A stretch of 64,000 bases of DNA from Scylla paramamosain (Eukaryota > Arthropoda > Malacostraca > Decapoda > Portunidae): contig NC_087156.1 of NCBI RefSeq assembly GCF_035594125.1, positions 21,293,497 through 21,357,496 of the forward strand, in the 5' to 3' direction. Position 1 is the stretch's first letter, and each line of letters begins with the position of its first letter. The notes below the pieces were generated by a model, which did not search any database, was not told where the DNA came from, and was given only the letters and a program-made list of their open reading frames with translations. The translations under genes were made by a program, and so were the position numbers. Shown piece by piece: positions 1 to 48,589 of this stretch.

Positions 1-490
1 CGTTAGTTTACCTTATGGAGGGGTAGGTAGGAGGTTAGGTTAGTGACCTTAAGGGGTGGTGGTGTCCACCCGATTAGGTTAGGCTAATTACGTTACGTTT
101 GGATAGAGTAAAAATTTCCCGTTTTCGAAACATGTCGTTTGTCATCCTTAGATTTATTGATTTTTTATTGATTTTTTTTTTTTTTAGATGCCTCATTTTG
201 GCTTTCCCCATCCCACCTCCCCCCCCAAAAAAAAAAAAAAAACGCATTCCCTACAGGCCCTTATGCTTGTTGGTTTTAGTGAAAAATAAAGAGGATGGGA
301 GTATTGGTTGAAACTGCAAATTTACCGTTTTAACATTTGATGTAATCGTTGCCTCAATAAAGTCTTCTTTTGGTTTCTAGTGGACCACACTCGAAAAGAA
401 CGAATTCACTTCTAAGCACTATCACCTCTGTGCTTTCACCATGTGTAGTGTTTATAAACGAATTCGTTCCTTATCGAGTGCATAACACTT

Positions 491-625
491 AAGGGCTGCA
501 CCGTAAGGCGTCAACAAAGGGCGGCACCAAAAGGCGACACCGTAGGGCGGAACCGTAGGGCGTCACCAAAGGGCGACACCGTTAGGGGTCACCAAATAGC
601 GGCACCGTAGCGAGGCATTGTAGGC
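491..625. repeat. Decayed minisatellite, about 13-bp unit
   Basis: About ten diverged units of the form GGGCGGCACCGTA. Units ending CCGTAG and units ending CCAAAG tend to alternate, suggesting a dimeric higher-order unit. Confidence 0.7.
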
Positions 626-1734
626 ATACCTTAGGCTTGGCCTTCAAGACACTCAAGCACACCTGTCTTCCTCTAGAAGACAGGACAACTCACCAGAATC
701 TAACCAGCTAAATTGACTGCTGCCAGCACTTTTAGGGCGCTAGAGACTGTAGCACCACAGCCTGCAAGGCCCCATCAAAATTAATCCCCAACAAAAACAA
801 CTGGAGAACCCAGACGGTGTCCATTTGTGCGTATGTGTACCTTGGGTTCCATACCCCTATGTTATCTCTGATCAAACTTGTGTATGAAAGGGTCTATGGG
901 GTTGATATACCAACTAGAGCAGACACGATCATCAGTTGTCATAATGAGTGTATATAACGCATCATCTGTTGTCTTATATATGAATTTATATAAGATGCTG
1001 CATCCAAGTCTTAACAGACCTCTTCATGTAGCTCAGTGATGTTACCCATGCCCACTGTATGATCGTATTTAAGTGGATGGGAAGGGTGGGGTATAGTTCC
1101 AGAAAACTTTAGTTTTGGCTTAGCTTTGAGGACCACACCTTTCTCATATGCACGCTTCTTCCTCCGCACTTCCTCCTTCACTAAGTTTCTACTCTGTATA
1201 TATTTACTTCTGTAGATATTCTTGGGGCGATCAGTGCAGGATAATGAGACCTGTTTCACTTTGACTCAATGTATTGATTGAATCGGTCAAAACCTGGGAA
1301 CATGAGCAAGTTCTCATAAAGACAAATATATATTGGTAACTTAACAGTCTCAGCCTTACGGAAATAAGATTATAGGTTTACGTTACTGCAACTAACTTAA
1401 CAGTCTCAACCTTAAAGAGTAAGATGAGAAATTGTGCTACTGCACACTCTTACATAATTACAAATTATGCTGCCGCACACTCTTACATAAACAGGACATA
1501 TATGTCACACTGAGTATGTTGTAGGCAAGACACACATGTGTTGGCGGGCCATTTAACTCCTTTAGACTGGAAAATCTTCTCAATGCGAGACGTTCGTTCG
1601 CGACGCCTGCTCCCCTCCACAGTATGCCTGCTTTTGCCCCAGAGCAGAGCATAGTTGGGTGTCCCCTACACATGGTTCTTGTGTGGAGTCTTTGAAGTCC
1701 CTATCTGACCTCCATTGACCTGGCCGAGGCTAAC
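626..1734. other. No gene recognised (upstream region)
   Basis: No convincing coding exon. It holds a short duplication around 1439-1490 (CTGCACACTCTTACATAA repeated with small changes) and unremarkable A/T-rich sequence. Confidence 0.5.
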
Positions 1735-3115
1735 TTTATCAGGTGAGCAAAATATCTTCTTTCCATCCTATCCAACCTTCTATCTGATCGTCAGTATGGG
1801 TTCCGTCAAGGCCGCTCTACTGGTGATCTTCTGGCTTTCCTTACTGAGTCTTGGTCATCCTCCTTTAGAGATTTTGGTGAAACTTTTGCTGTTGCCTTGG
1901 ACATATCAAAAGCTTTTGATAGAGTCTAGCACAAAGCTTTGATTTCCAAACTACCCTCCTACGGCTTCTATCCTTCTCTCTGTAACTTAATCTCAAGTTT
2001 CCTTTCTGACCGTTCTATTGCTGCTGTGGTAGACGGTCACTGTTCTCCTAATTCTATTAACAGTGGTGTTCCTCAGGGTTCTGTCCTGTAACCCACTCTC
2101 TTCTTATTATTCATTAATGATCTAAACCAAACTTATTGTCCTATCCACTCCTACGCTGATGATACCACCCTGCACTTTTCCACGTCTTTTCATAGACATC
2201 CAACCTTTCAGGAGGTAAACATTTCACGCAGAGAAGCCACAGAACGCTTGACTTCTGATCTTTCTAAAATTTCTGATTGGGGCAGAGCAAACATGGTATT
2301 GTTCAATGCCTTAAAAACTCAATTCCTCCATCTATCAACTCGACACAGCCTTCCAGACAATTATCCCCTCTTCTTCAGTGACACCCAACTGTTCCCCTCT
2401 CATACACTGAACATCCTCGGTCTGTCCTTTACTGACAGACCTTTATCTGAACTGGAAACTTCACATCTCATCTCTAGCTAAAACAGCTTCTATGAAGTTA
2501 GGTGTTCTGAGACGTCTCCGCCAGTTTTTCTCAACCCCCCATCTGCTGACTCTGTACAAGGGCCTTATCCGTCCATGTATGGAGTATGCTTCACATGTCT
2601 GGGAGGGGGGGATTCCACTCATACTGCTCTTCTAGACAGGGTGGACTCAAAAGTTTTTCGTCTCATCAACTCCTCTCCTCTAACTGACTGTCTTCAGCCT
2701 CTCTCTCATCGTCGCAATGTTGCATCTTTAGCTGTCTTCTACCGCTATTTTCATGCTAACTGCTCATCTGATCTTGCTAACTGCATGCCTCCCCTCCTTC
2801 CGCGGCCTTGCTGCACAAGAGTCTCTTCTTTCTCTCACCCCTATTCTTTCCACCTCTCTAATGCGAGAGTTAACCAATATTCTCAATCATTCATCCCTTT
2901 CTCTGGTAAACTCTGGAACTCCCTTCCTGCTTCTGTTTTTCCACCTTCCTATGACTTGAATTCCTTCAAGAGGAGGTTTCAAGACACTTATCCTTCAGTT
3001 TGTGACTACCGCTCTGGATCTTTTTTATGGGACTGGCATTTCAGTGGATATTTTTTTTATTGGATTTTTGTTGCCCTTGGCCAGTGTCCCTCCTACATAA
3101 AAAAAAAAAAAAATG
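1735..3115 (+). mobile_element. Jockey-like LINE, copy A (5'-truncated, decayed)
   Basis: Reading across frames gives the second half of a reverse transcriptase: DRQYGFRQG, then DISKAFDRV, SGVPQGSVL, a YADDTTLHF active-site motif, then the C-terminal domain. Stops (for example TAG near 1925 and TAA near 2089) and frame changes show it is dead. The 3' end is a ~60-bp UTR ending TTGGCCAGTGTCCCTCCTAC followed by a poly-A (3102-3115). The left limit is approximate. Same family as copies at 10857-13565, 14195-16022 and 33095-33946. Confidence 0.85.
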
Positions 3116-3439
3116 GATAAATAAAATAAATAAATAACATTACCATTCGTGATTTTGCCACAAAATGTGATACATCAGACTAGAGTGGATCTGGTGGAAT
3201 TTTTCATTTGAGAGGGGGCAAGTAGAGAGATTAGATGGGATAGGATATTATGGTACCTACAGCTTTGGTTAGGTTTCATTGAGCGTGATCTTGGACGACA
3301 AAAAAAAAAAAAAAAAAAAAAAAAAGCTCTTTCGAAGGGAAATAAGTTAGAAAAAATACACCAAATTTATACTGAAAGGCAAAATTTTCTCAGAAGATGG
3401 AGACATCAGTTTCTCTTTACATCAAATAACAGTGTTAGG
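3116..3439. other. Intergenic, poly-A tract
   Basis: No gene seen. Contains a 25-nt poly-A run at 3301-3325 in otherwise simple sequence. Confidence 0.5.
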
Positions 3440-3631
3440 AAACTATTTTATAGGTGTGTGAAGTCGCAAGTTTTTGGGTGACTGGGGTTTGTAATATGAC
3501 TGTGATGGCGCATAATAAATGTAACTCCGTGAGACGCCAACAGTAGTACCTTCAAGCTCAAGACCAGGAGCGTCAACACCACGTCGTGACCGCCGCCGCA
3601 GCTGCACGTGTTCGACCACATTGGGTTGACC
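3440..3631 (+). promoter_or_regulatory. Probable 5' UTR / promoter-proximal region of RRP1
   Basis: The ~190 bp before the RRP1 start codon are richer in G+C and CpG than the flanking A/T-rich sequence (for example GACCGCCGCCGCAGCTGCACG near 3587-3607). An in-frame stop at 3587 fixes the start codon at 3632. No TATA box or initiator is clear, so the transcription start is not placed. Confidence 0.4.
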
Positions 3632-39725
<36,094 letters not shown>

Positions 39726-39922
39726 GTAAGCTGATAATCTGACCATAGCAGTATCAGGCTGTTTAATAGTCTGGTACCCTTACCATGGACCAACTTCTGT
39801 GCAATGGTTGACTGTTAGAGATCTCCAACAATTACAACTTGAAGAGTTGATTTTACAATTTCATCACAGGGGGAAGTATCATTGTAGATATGCATGGCCT
39901 TAAAATTCAGCAAGATATCTTA

Positions 39923-39928
39923 AATAAA
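39923..39928 (+). promoter_or_regulatory. Candidate polyadenylation signal of RRP1
   Basis: An AATAAA hexamer 198 bp after the RRP1 stop, followed within 15 bases by a T-rich stretch (ATTATTTTTTGTCC). This would give a 3' UTR of about 220 nt. Confidence 0.6.
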
Positions 39929-39998
39929 ATTATTTTTTGTCCTTTGATTGATTTATCCATTTACCTGTATGTCTAGCTTTTTTAGTGTTTTATCTATA

Positions 39999-40467
39999 CA
40001 GTAAAATCCCTCTTATCCGGCATCAACGGGACCGCCGACATGCCGGATACTTGAATATTGCCGGATACTTGAATAGAAGTGAAATTATGTCCACAATCAC
40101 CATCCTACACTCACGCATCTTACCATAACAAAGATCAGCTGATCTTAATCAGCAGCTGATCTGATCAGCTGCTTAAGTGTAAGCACAACATGCTTCCTCT
40201 TTTCTACAACTTTAGGCACGATGAAGGCGTCAGGCGATAAACAGTGCACACGCAAGACTGAGTCACTGAGCAAACACAGTGCAGTGGGCTGTGGATGGCG
40301 CAAAGCAGTGCGCTCTGGTGGCGAAGGGACAAAGTATGCCTCGCGTGGGAATTTTAATCGATTTTATGAGTACACTGATTTTTTATTGATTTTAAGGCTC
40401 GGGGAAAAATGTGCTGGATACTTGAAGCTGCCGGATACTCGAATGCCGGATAAGAGGGATTTTACTG
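39999..40467. mobile_element. Tigger/pogo-type miniature element with perfect 25-bp inverted ends
   Basis: Left end 39999-40023 starts CAGTAAAATCCCTCTTATCC; its perfect reverse complement is 40443-40467. TA flanks both sides. 469 bp. The phrase GCCGGATACTTGAAT recurs internally (three times on the left, once variant on the right). Interior is GC-richer with no recognisable transposase. Lies 70 bp past the RRP1 polyadenylation signal. Confidence 0.85.
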
Positions 40468-41044
40468 TATATGTTAGAATAGAGATTTATGTGGGTGCCT
40501 TACTTTGGCCCACATCTGCCCTCTACTGGTGCTGAATCAGTGTTTAATCATTACATTAATCATTACCTGTAGTGCACACTGTGCCAACACTCATTCTCCA
40601 CATGGAATGTTTTCCAGTATATATCTTGCAGTTGTTTCATATCCACCAAGTCTGCCTGTATCCAGCTCCTGACACTAAACTTTTGCAGATTAGTCAATAG
40701 TATTGTAAATTAGTCATTATTATTAACATTGATTAATACATGCATATTTAAAAGAACACTAGCTAATCATGTATGTCTTCTACCAGATTGATGTAAAACC
40801 CAATTAGTTTGCTAAAGTTTTCTAATATGGAGCTATGGACAAATCTGACTGCACCTATTATTCAGGCAGTAATGTAAGTACCTAGCTATGTCCCTGTCAT
40901 TCATATCCAAACCTCACTTAATATATGTGAAACTCCCTTTTGATTTGGATCACAGGTGTGAAGGAGATCATGATCACAAAGTAGCAGAAAGAGTGTGGAG
41001 ATAACCCATCTCATCCCATTACATAATATCATAGCAAAAGTTGT
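40468..41044. other. Intergenic, no feature recognised
   Basis: Plain A/T-rich sequence. Confidence 0.4.
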
Positions 41045-42138
41045 GCATACTTTAGATGGGAAGGTGTTAGGCTGGATAAGGTCATGGCTAAACAACAGGC
41101 GACAAAGAGTTGTAATAAACGGCTCTAAATCCGAGTGGGGATCACGTAATTAGTGGGGTGCCACAGGGATCAGTATTAGGGACATTGTTGTTTTTAATAT
41201 ATATCAGTAACTTGGATAGTAGAATTAGTAGTGATGTTAGTAAATTTGCAGATGACACAAAGATAGGTAGATTAATTAGGTCAGAATTGGATGCCATCGC
41301 CTTGCAGGCAGATTTAGATAGGATGAATGAATGGACGGACAGATGGCAAAAGCAGTTTAATATCAACAAATGCAAAGTATGCAAAGTGTAGGTAGAGGAA
41401 ACCCACACAATAGATACACAATAAACAATGAAACTCTGGTAGGCACAGGGTACAAGAAAGATTTAGGAGTTATAGTTAGCTCTGAACTCTGTCTGGGAAA
41501 GCAATGCATAGAGACCAGAAACAGGGCAAATAGGGTATTAGGATTAATTTTTAGGAGTGTTAAAAGTAGAAGGCCCGAAGTAATATTAAAGTTATATTTG
41601 GCGCTGGTCAGACCTCATCTAGACCATGCTGTGCAGTTCTAGTCCCCACATTACAGGAAAGATATAGGTCTGTTAGAATCAGTACAGAGGAGAATGACTA
41701 AAAGGATACTGATGATGAGTATTCCTTATGAAGCGAGATTGAAGCTGTTAAATTTACATTCTTTAGAGACATAGGTTAAGAGGGGACCTGATAGAAGTCT
41801 TTAAGTGGTATAAGGGTTATAACAAGGGGATGTAAGCAAAATTCTTAGGATCAGCAGCCAGGATAGAACAAGAAATAACAGGTTCAAGCTTGAAAAATTT
41901 AGGTTTGAGAAAGAGATAGGAGGAAATTTGTTCTCAAATAGAGTGGTAGATGAGTGGAACTGACTCAGTAATCATGTTGTTAGTGCTAAAGACATTAAGG
42001 AGCTTTAAAAAAAGATTAGACGGATTTATGGATGGGGATGATAGTGGAAATATTTAGGCATATTTCATACAGGGACTGCCACGTGTAAGCCTGGTCACTT
42101 CTTGCAGCTTCCCTTATTTCTTATGTTCTTATGTTCTT
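41045..42138 (+). mobile_element. CR1-type LINE, 5'-truncated copy 2
   Basis: Same family as 32184-33094 on the opposite strand. Reads GVPQGSVLGTLLFLIYI, VSKFADDTKIGRLIRS, WTDRWQKQFNINKCKV, LVRPHLDHAVQF, then a 3' UTR ending CTTATTTCTTATGTTCTTATG. A frame change near 41385 and a W-to-stop near 41640 mark it as inactive. It extends somewhat further 5' than copy 1 (starts GGTGTTAGGCTGGATAAGG). Confidence 0.85.
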
Positions 42139-42383
42139 TAATATTTTTCTTGATGTAGTCTCAGTCAATTCACTGTTGGATCCAGTACTAAGTCTGCAGT
42201 TCAACTCCTCTCACGTATCCACCTCACTTTTTCTCAGTCCACTCTGACCTTGACATTGTTATCTTTTAACACCCCAGTTTTAAGTACTATACAATGTTAT
42301 TTGTATTTAGTCTTTATTTATCCCTACATCATGCTGACATCCTTGTAAAGGTGGGTATATGTGAGACTAGGCATCCACAACCT

Positions 42384-42389
<6 letters not shown>

Positions 42390-42433
<44 letters not shown>
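42390..42433. repeat. (AC)n microsatellite
   Basis: About 22 AC units in the intergenic region. A second (AC)n of 12 units lies at 42717-42740 after a (TAAA)n stretch (42664-42700). Confidence 0.95.
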
Positions 42434-42435
<2 letters not shown>

Positions 42436-43043
42436 CATTCATCTATCCATCCACTCACATTATTTACTTATACTATCTATCTGTCTGTCTGTTTGATGCC
42501 TTGCTACCTCCAGGATAATTGCATTCCACTTGTCTCCATATCTATCACTAAGTGGGTGAAGTCCAGGGAGGGAAGATGAACAGGAATTATGTAATTACTA
42601 TCTGATCAAGATATAAAGAAATGCACCCCAATAGAAAAGCTAATATCCATATTTTTGTGGCAAAAATAAATAAATATATAAATAAATAAATAAATAAAAA
42701 TTTATTAGTTTGTGCAACACACACACACACACACACACAATAGACACACTTTTGTTTGGAGCCCAGATGAGCCAAGGAGGCTTTCATGGTAGCTGCCATT
42801 CCCTGATCAACTACCATCCTCACTGGTGCCTGTATATTTTCTGCTACTGAAGTTAAGATATATACATTTCTTCGTTCTTGGTAGTACATTTATGAAGGAA
42901 CTAAACACAGGAATATTCTTCTATGGTACATTGGTCAGAAAATAGGCACACAGTTGTGTTAAGATCCCAGTAAACAACAAGGAGGCTGTCATGGTGGCTA
43001 CCTTGCCCATCAGCCAGTCTGCATAAACTAGCTGTGTGGGCTA

Positions 43044-43145
43044 GAGATGAAGTCAGCCTGTGAGGAGACATTGCTTGGAGATGAAGTCAGCCTATGAGGA
43101 GACATGGGCTGAAGATAAAGTCAGTCTGTGAGGAGACATGGGCTG
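43044..43145. repeat. Tandem repeat, three 34-bp units
   Basis: Units at 43044, 43078 and 43112 share GATGAAGTCAGCCTGTGAGG with few changes. Confidence 0.9.
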
Positions 43146-43149
43146 GACA

Positions 43150-43815
43150 TGGTCACCCTGGAATGGTACAAGAAGAAAAAAGACCCAATGTATGAAAAGT
43201 AAGGTAGAGAACTGAAATGAAGTGTGTGGGACGGAATGAATGAAAGAATGCAATGGAACAAAAGAAGACTCTAGAATGGTACATGGAGAAAGAGACCCTG
43301 ATGTATGAAAAGTGGTATGAGGGAAGCATGAGTGGTGACCTTTTCCGAGCAAAAGCAGTGTATGGATGTGAATGCAAGGAATTGCAGATGGTCAGAGTCC
43401 CACAGCAGTGTGCCAGATATCTGACATGATTGATGTGAATGCAAGAAATTACAGGTGGTCAGTCCCTAAGGAGAGTGTGCCAGATGTGTGACGTGGTAGA
43501 GGATGAAACTGGCGTATGTGATGCTGGAATGGGAGAAATATGAGAGACAGGAGAGAGATGATGCAAGTGATTTTGACAAAGTTAAGGCATAGCAGGAATG
43601 AAAGAGTGAAGACAGGAAGAGAATAGATGGCGCTGTTGCTGGTACTTTGTCTAGAGACAAAGAAAAGAATGATTGAGGAAGTGAAGAAGTTCCTGGAGAG
43701 GATGTGGTGTGCTAGATGTAGGACTGCATAGAGAGATGAATGAAAGGGTAACTGAGGCAGTGTAGCAGTTCCTATAGAGAATGTGGTGTAATACGTGTAA
43801 GGACAGTTAGTGTGG
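43150..43815. repeat. Region of nested duplications
   Basis: Three different duplicated pairs follow each other: 43160-43212 with 43273-43325 (GAATGGTACA, TGTATGAAAAGT), 43367-43427 with 43432-43492 (GATGTGAATGCAAG, GTGTGCCAGAT), and about 43672-43735 with 43740-43803 (GTTCCT, GAGAATGTGGTGT-type). Only short incidental frames; function unknown. Confidence 0.65.
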
Positions 43816-44476
43816 AGGATACTGTACATTCCCTGATTTTTTTTCTCTCTCTACTGTACATGAGTTGCCATTTAAAAGGCTTGGCTCAGCAATATGGGTA
43901 ATAACTGTCAATTCAAAATTAAGAACCCACTTCAAAGAGTGGGATGGCAAGGATCCAGGATCAGATAGAGTCTGAACCCCTTGTACCTCTATGTGGGCTT
44001 TTTTGTACGTCCTTTAAGCCTAGGAATTAGCTAAATAAAGTTATGATTCCCTTTATTACAAAAAAAAATAGCTTTGCCTGTGTCACTGTCCCCATCCTTA
44101 GTGACAACAAAAAGTGTCTGTTGTCTTGTCAGATTGTCTCTCCTCTCACGCCAATGTAGGATCCTCCTCAGTGAGCGTGCCTTTGGGGTGAATTGACACT
44201 GTCCTGCCCCCAAAGAATGGTTTGATGGAACAAACTGACCCTAACAAAACTCCTCTCTGACCTCTCACTTCTGTACTGCTCCCCTCCTGAAGGAGAAGAA
44301 TGTCTAAAGCTTCATTGATTTCATCCATGATATCGAGATTGAGGCTTCGATCCCAGTATCCATGAACTCGTGCTTGGGAGTAGCTTCCCATCGTGATTTT
44401 GTGGACATGGATCCTGCCGAGATCGTCGAATGTATTACTGACCAGAATATCAATGAAGTAAGGAAAGATCACTAAA

Positions 44477-44734
44477 ATGGTAGAAGGCACCAGAAAGACC
44501 ACTGTTTTAGTCATATCCACTTTCAGCGCTGCCAAGTTGCCAGAGAGGGTTCATGTAGGTTACGAATCGGTTCCCATTCATCCCAACATCCCAAATCCTC
44601 TTCGATCTTTAAGATGTCAACTTTATGGTCACCTTGGTAACTCTTGTCACTTGTTTTGCTGCAGTAGATACGCTGGCGAAGGAACAGGGAGGGAGAGATA
44701 CTCACTCCACCTTCCACGCGACTGCCTCGCATAG
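44477..44734 (+). pseudogene. LINE ORF1 (gag-like) fragment with degenerate zinc knuckle
   Basis: 85-codon frame: LPERVHVGYESVPIHP, then IPNPLRSLRCQLYGH, then CHLFCCSRYAGEG. I-group and Jockey-group gag-like ORF1 proteins carry a YIPNPLRCFKCQ.FGH segment at the first zinc knuckle; here its first Cys position is Ser. Part of the element 44200-49080. Confidence 0.7.
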
Positions 44735-45486
44735 AAGGTAGAGAAAGAGGTCTGCACAGATAAGGACACTGAGGGAATTTCTGATTTTGATACAAGGAAG
44801 TGGGTAAAGCAGACATAAGAAGCACCTACTTCAAACGTCTCATACCCCTTAACAGTAAGAGTTCAAGCTCAAGATGTGCAGTTGCCATTGAGACCGATCC
44901 GACACCTGCTCCATCTACCACCACAGTTTCACCCTCAGCCTCCACATTTTCAATTTACATCTACTTCAACCAAGCCCTCTAATCCTGTCACTTCCTATGC
45001 TCTATACCTGTGTGTTATTTATACTACTCGTAGTAAGAATGAAAAAAAAAAAAAAGACAAGACAAATAAGTAAAATTTAACAAAACTGTAGCTGTAGCTG
45101 CTCCCGCACCATTGAGGAAGTCTCATACTCGCTCCGTCTTGACCAGCTCCGGGAAGTTAACAATTACTGATGAATCAGTAGACATCCCCACTGGCAAGGG
45201 TTGGGGAAAATCCCTGGCAGAGCCTCAAAGCGCATAAGGTCTTAGAAACACGGCCATCCCAGCAACTCTTAAGCCATAATGTTCAAATTGTTACAGTAGA
45301 ACTGTAGAAGTATTTGAAATAAAGATCTGTGTGGATAATTTTTAGTGAACATGCAACAGACCGTCCGTTATTTGTCTGCCGAAGATGAGACTGCTGGATC
45401 AGCTAGATCTCGTAGTGCTAAAATATTACCATCCTCATAAATCAAAGACACGAGGGACACAGCATTGCTATATACATACACAAAAC

Positions 45487-45945
45487 CATAGGTGGGTGTT
45501 ATCGTGATAATTTATTGCAATAACGATATCGGGTTATCAGTTATTCGATAATTGTTTTTCCCTCATTATCGATTCATCAGTATTGCCGATACTTTTGGTT
45601 CCAAACTAGCGATAATTGATCATTTTAGTTTCTGGAACATGAGCATGTTGAAGTTTTAAACTTTCAAAATCAATTGTAGTTATTTTACTTAAAAGGGTGC
45701 TTTTCATTTGTGAAAAGATAGGGTAAGCATCTAAGTTTTCTAAGATAAAGATAAAAATAAAGATTTGGATTTGTTAGCTTTTTTTTTTTTTAAATATCAA
45801 TATTGTTATTGCTACTATCAGAATTTTGGATTTATCAATTTATCGGTTATCGGTTATAAGGTGATAAATTTACCACCATTTATCGATTATTGGTTATCGC
45901 CGATTAAGTTATCATGATCATTTTTTTCGTTATTATGCCCAGCTG
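45487..45945. mobile_element. hAT-like miniature element inside the LINE endonuclease
   Basis: The endonuclease coding text breaks at about 45486 and resumes at about 45948. Ends read CATAGGTGGGTGTTATCG and the reverse complement CAGCTGGGCATAATAACG. Near-identical 8-mers CACAAAAC (45479-45486) and CACACAAC (45949-45956) may be the target duplication. The interior is full of TTATCG/CGATAA words on both strands. Confidence 0.55.
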
Positions 45946-46121
45946 TCCACACAACACTGACAAACATAAATGACATTGAATACGCCTCTGAAAGCTGTCG
46001 CATGCAGGGTGAGATTCAACGACACATATCTGGTTATGTATTCCCTCTACTTACCTCCCAATACCCTTATTGTTGATGACGACATAATAATGTAAGCCAG
46101 CTTACGGGCAACAAGCTAGTT

Positions 46122-46325
46122 TTGGGTGACTTCAATGCCCATCATCAAGAATGGGGAAATGGGATGTCAAGTGTACGCGGGGAACGGATAGTTAACATAT
46201 TATTAAAAACAAACCTCTGTCTTCTGAACAATGGAAGTAGGACTCATGCAGATGATCAGGCTGGTAACGTGTCTGCCACTGATCTATCTTTGATCTCTCC
46301 AAATAAACTCCCTGACTTCCCCTGA
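46122..46325 (+). pseudogene. LINE endonuclease fragment
   Basis: Reads (from 46110) LVLGDFNAHHQEWGN, the catalytic GDFN motif of AP-type endonucleases, then LCLLNNGSRTHADDQ and ATDLSLISP. Part of the I-clade element. Confidence 0.8.
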
Positions 46326-47377
46326 CACTGACAACGCAACACAATCCATATTACATGCTGCTGAGACTTGTATTCCAAAAACTTCTACGTTTCACGCAAG
46401 GGATGGAGTTTCATGGTGGACAACGGGATGCCGACAAGCACTTCGTGAGCATAGTAGATGATACAGGCATTTCAGCCAGCAGCCCAGTCAAGCAAACTTC
46501 ATAGCCTATAAAGAGGCAAGGGCTCAAGCAAGGAAAGTCATCCGTAATGCAGAGTAATTAATTTAGTTTACATCAACCGCACTACCCCTCTGTCACTAAA
46601 AAACTATACACATACTGGACAACCAAAAACCCTCAAAATAAACAATAACATAGTAGGTAACCAAGCGGACATTGCCAACAAAATAGCCTGCCATTACCAC
46701 AATGTAAGCAATACCACATATTATGACCTTGTCTTCCTTCCCTGTAATAAGGAGGCAGTGGAACTCACTGTCCCAAATTTTGTCACAGGAGGCGTAAACT
46801 TGGAGTACTTACTCGTATAACACAGAGTTTACATTGGATGAACTCCTCTTTGCCATGAAATCATGTAAAGGCTCGATCCAGTCCCACTATAGACAGCATA
46901 TCCTATAGCATATTGCAAGTCTGGGCCACCATTCCCTTTCAAAATTATTACACCTCACTTCCTTCACTTCCGGCACTTTGCTCGTCATCCCAATCCCCGA
47001 AAGACTGGACAGCTTGCGGATCCCAGTGTTTCGTTCTATTACGCTCTCAAGCTGTCTGTGTAAGGTCATGGAATGCAAGATTAAGAGAAGGCTTATTTTT
47101 GTTTTAGAAGCGGTCGGGATTTCAGAAGTACCAAAGCATGATGAACCACTAAACAAACCTGAATCATTGCATTTTAGAAGCATTTGCCAGAAGTGAATTC
47201 ACGTTAGGGGGTGTTCATAGACATCCACAAGGCTTTCGACATGACATGGCGACACAGTAGCCTCATGAAACTACATTCACGGCTTCTTGTCCGTTTTGTT
47301 CATAACCTCCTACAGGGCAGAACATTATTAAGATTTCTGGTAACGTAATCACGGACGTTTTCATCCAGGAAAACGGA

Positions 47378-47677
47378 ATGCCACATGATAGTGTTCCTTT
47401 TCCCATTTTATTGGTTATTATGAATAATCTTATTCCGTCGACATCTTACTCGCTCTACGCAAACGACTGTGTGGTATGGCACTCCTCGCCTAACGGACAG
47501 TTCTCGGAGAGACGGATTGAAGTTGCTGATCTCAACTCCATCCAGCATTGTACCTCTTTGTGGGGATTTAAGTTTTGCGCTCGTAAGAGTATCGGTGCTG
47601 TTTTCACTAGACGTAACGTATACCCAATTTATAATTACCACTTAAATGCCAGCCGAAACCGTTTAAAAATTCAGTAA
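47378..47677 (+). pseudogene. LINE reverse transcriptase fragment
   Basis: 100-codon frame containing TSYSLYANDCVVWHS (active-site position YADD changed to YAND) and SLWGFKFCARKSIGAVF. Preceded in another frame by NLLQGRTLLRF and ENGMPHDSV-type sequence corresponding to GMPQGSVL. Confidence 0.8.
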
Positions 47678-48186
47678 AGTTTCTGGGTCTGCATTTTGAC
47701 AGCAGACTCAAATGGAAGATTCATATGGGAACGGCTGCGGCTCTGACTCACCCGGTCACTCTCATTCAGAAGTCACACAGAACAGGGAGAGGAAAACACG
47801 CTTCTCCTTATGTCCATATATTACACAACAGTACAAAGTCACCGTGCAATACAGTCAAGACACACAGACAGTTACAAGGGCGGCAGGCACACGCAAATTC
47901 TATTCGTACGTCTTGCCACGTCGCGGTCTCGATACCCTCTCTCTGTCCCTCAGTACCACAGGGTGCCTCACACCCTGTCTCCCATCTCATTAACTCTGCC
48001 AGGCAACACTTAGCTACACCTATTTTAGGTTACAAGATATAAGTACGAGTCATGCAGATTATCAATACTGGCAAGGATGATTGCTACTCATACTATACAG
48101 GCACTCACGCTCACTGAGCTACAATTAAACGCTACCGTATAAAAATTATTCCATGGTTAACTAACCCTTACACATCCACCCACCCA

Positions 48187-48190
<4 letters not shown>

Positions 48191-48227
<37 letters not shown>
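48191..48227. repeat. (AC)n microsatellite
   Basis: About 18 AC units within the LINE remains. Confidence 0.93.
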
Positions 48228-48230
<3 letters not shown>

Positions 48231-48589
48231 CACCTTCATGACTCCAGAGCCTCAGAGATGCTGTGCTGCACTCACGTAGCAAGGATGGAGGTAGAGGCCA
48301 ACATTCACCACTACATATACGTCGCGATGCCTTTCTCTTATCACATGGAGTCAGAACAGTCCGGAAGGCTCTTCTCGGCACTGCAGCAAGTAAAATAATA
48401 TAATATTCCACACGCTCTGCCAGCGCACGCCATAGATTTTGCAATAAATTCACGTCACTAGTCAACTGTTATTTTTTTTTCGGGCTCTGTGTCAGCTCTT
48501 CAGGCAAAACAGTTCGGCCGCATAGATGCAAATTAAATAAAGGGCGATATCATCAATAAGCTGAATTCTTGTAAATCTTTACTGATTTG

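Noticed and set aside
40221..40535. 104-codon frame in and beyond the 39999-40467 element
   Set aside because: It runs through the right terminal repeat into flanking DNA, so it cannot be an element gene; a weak resemblance of its start (KxxCTRKTESLSKH) to a transposase N-terminus is too slight to claim.
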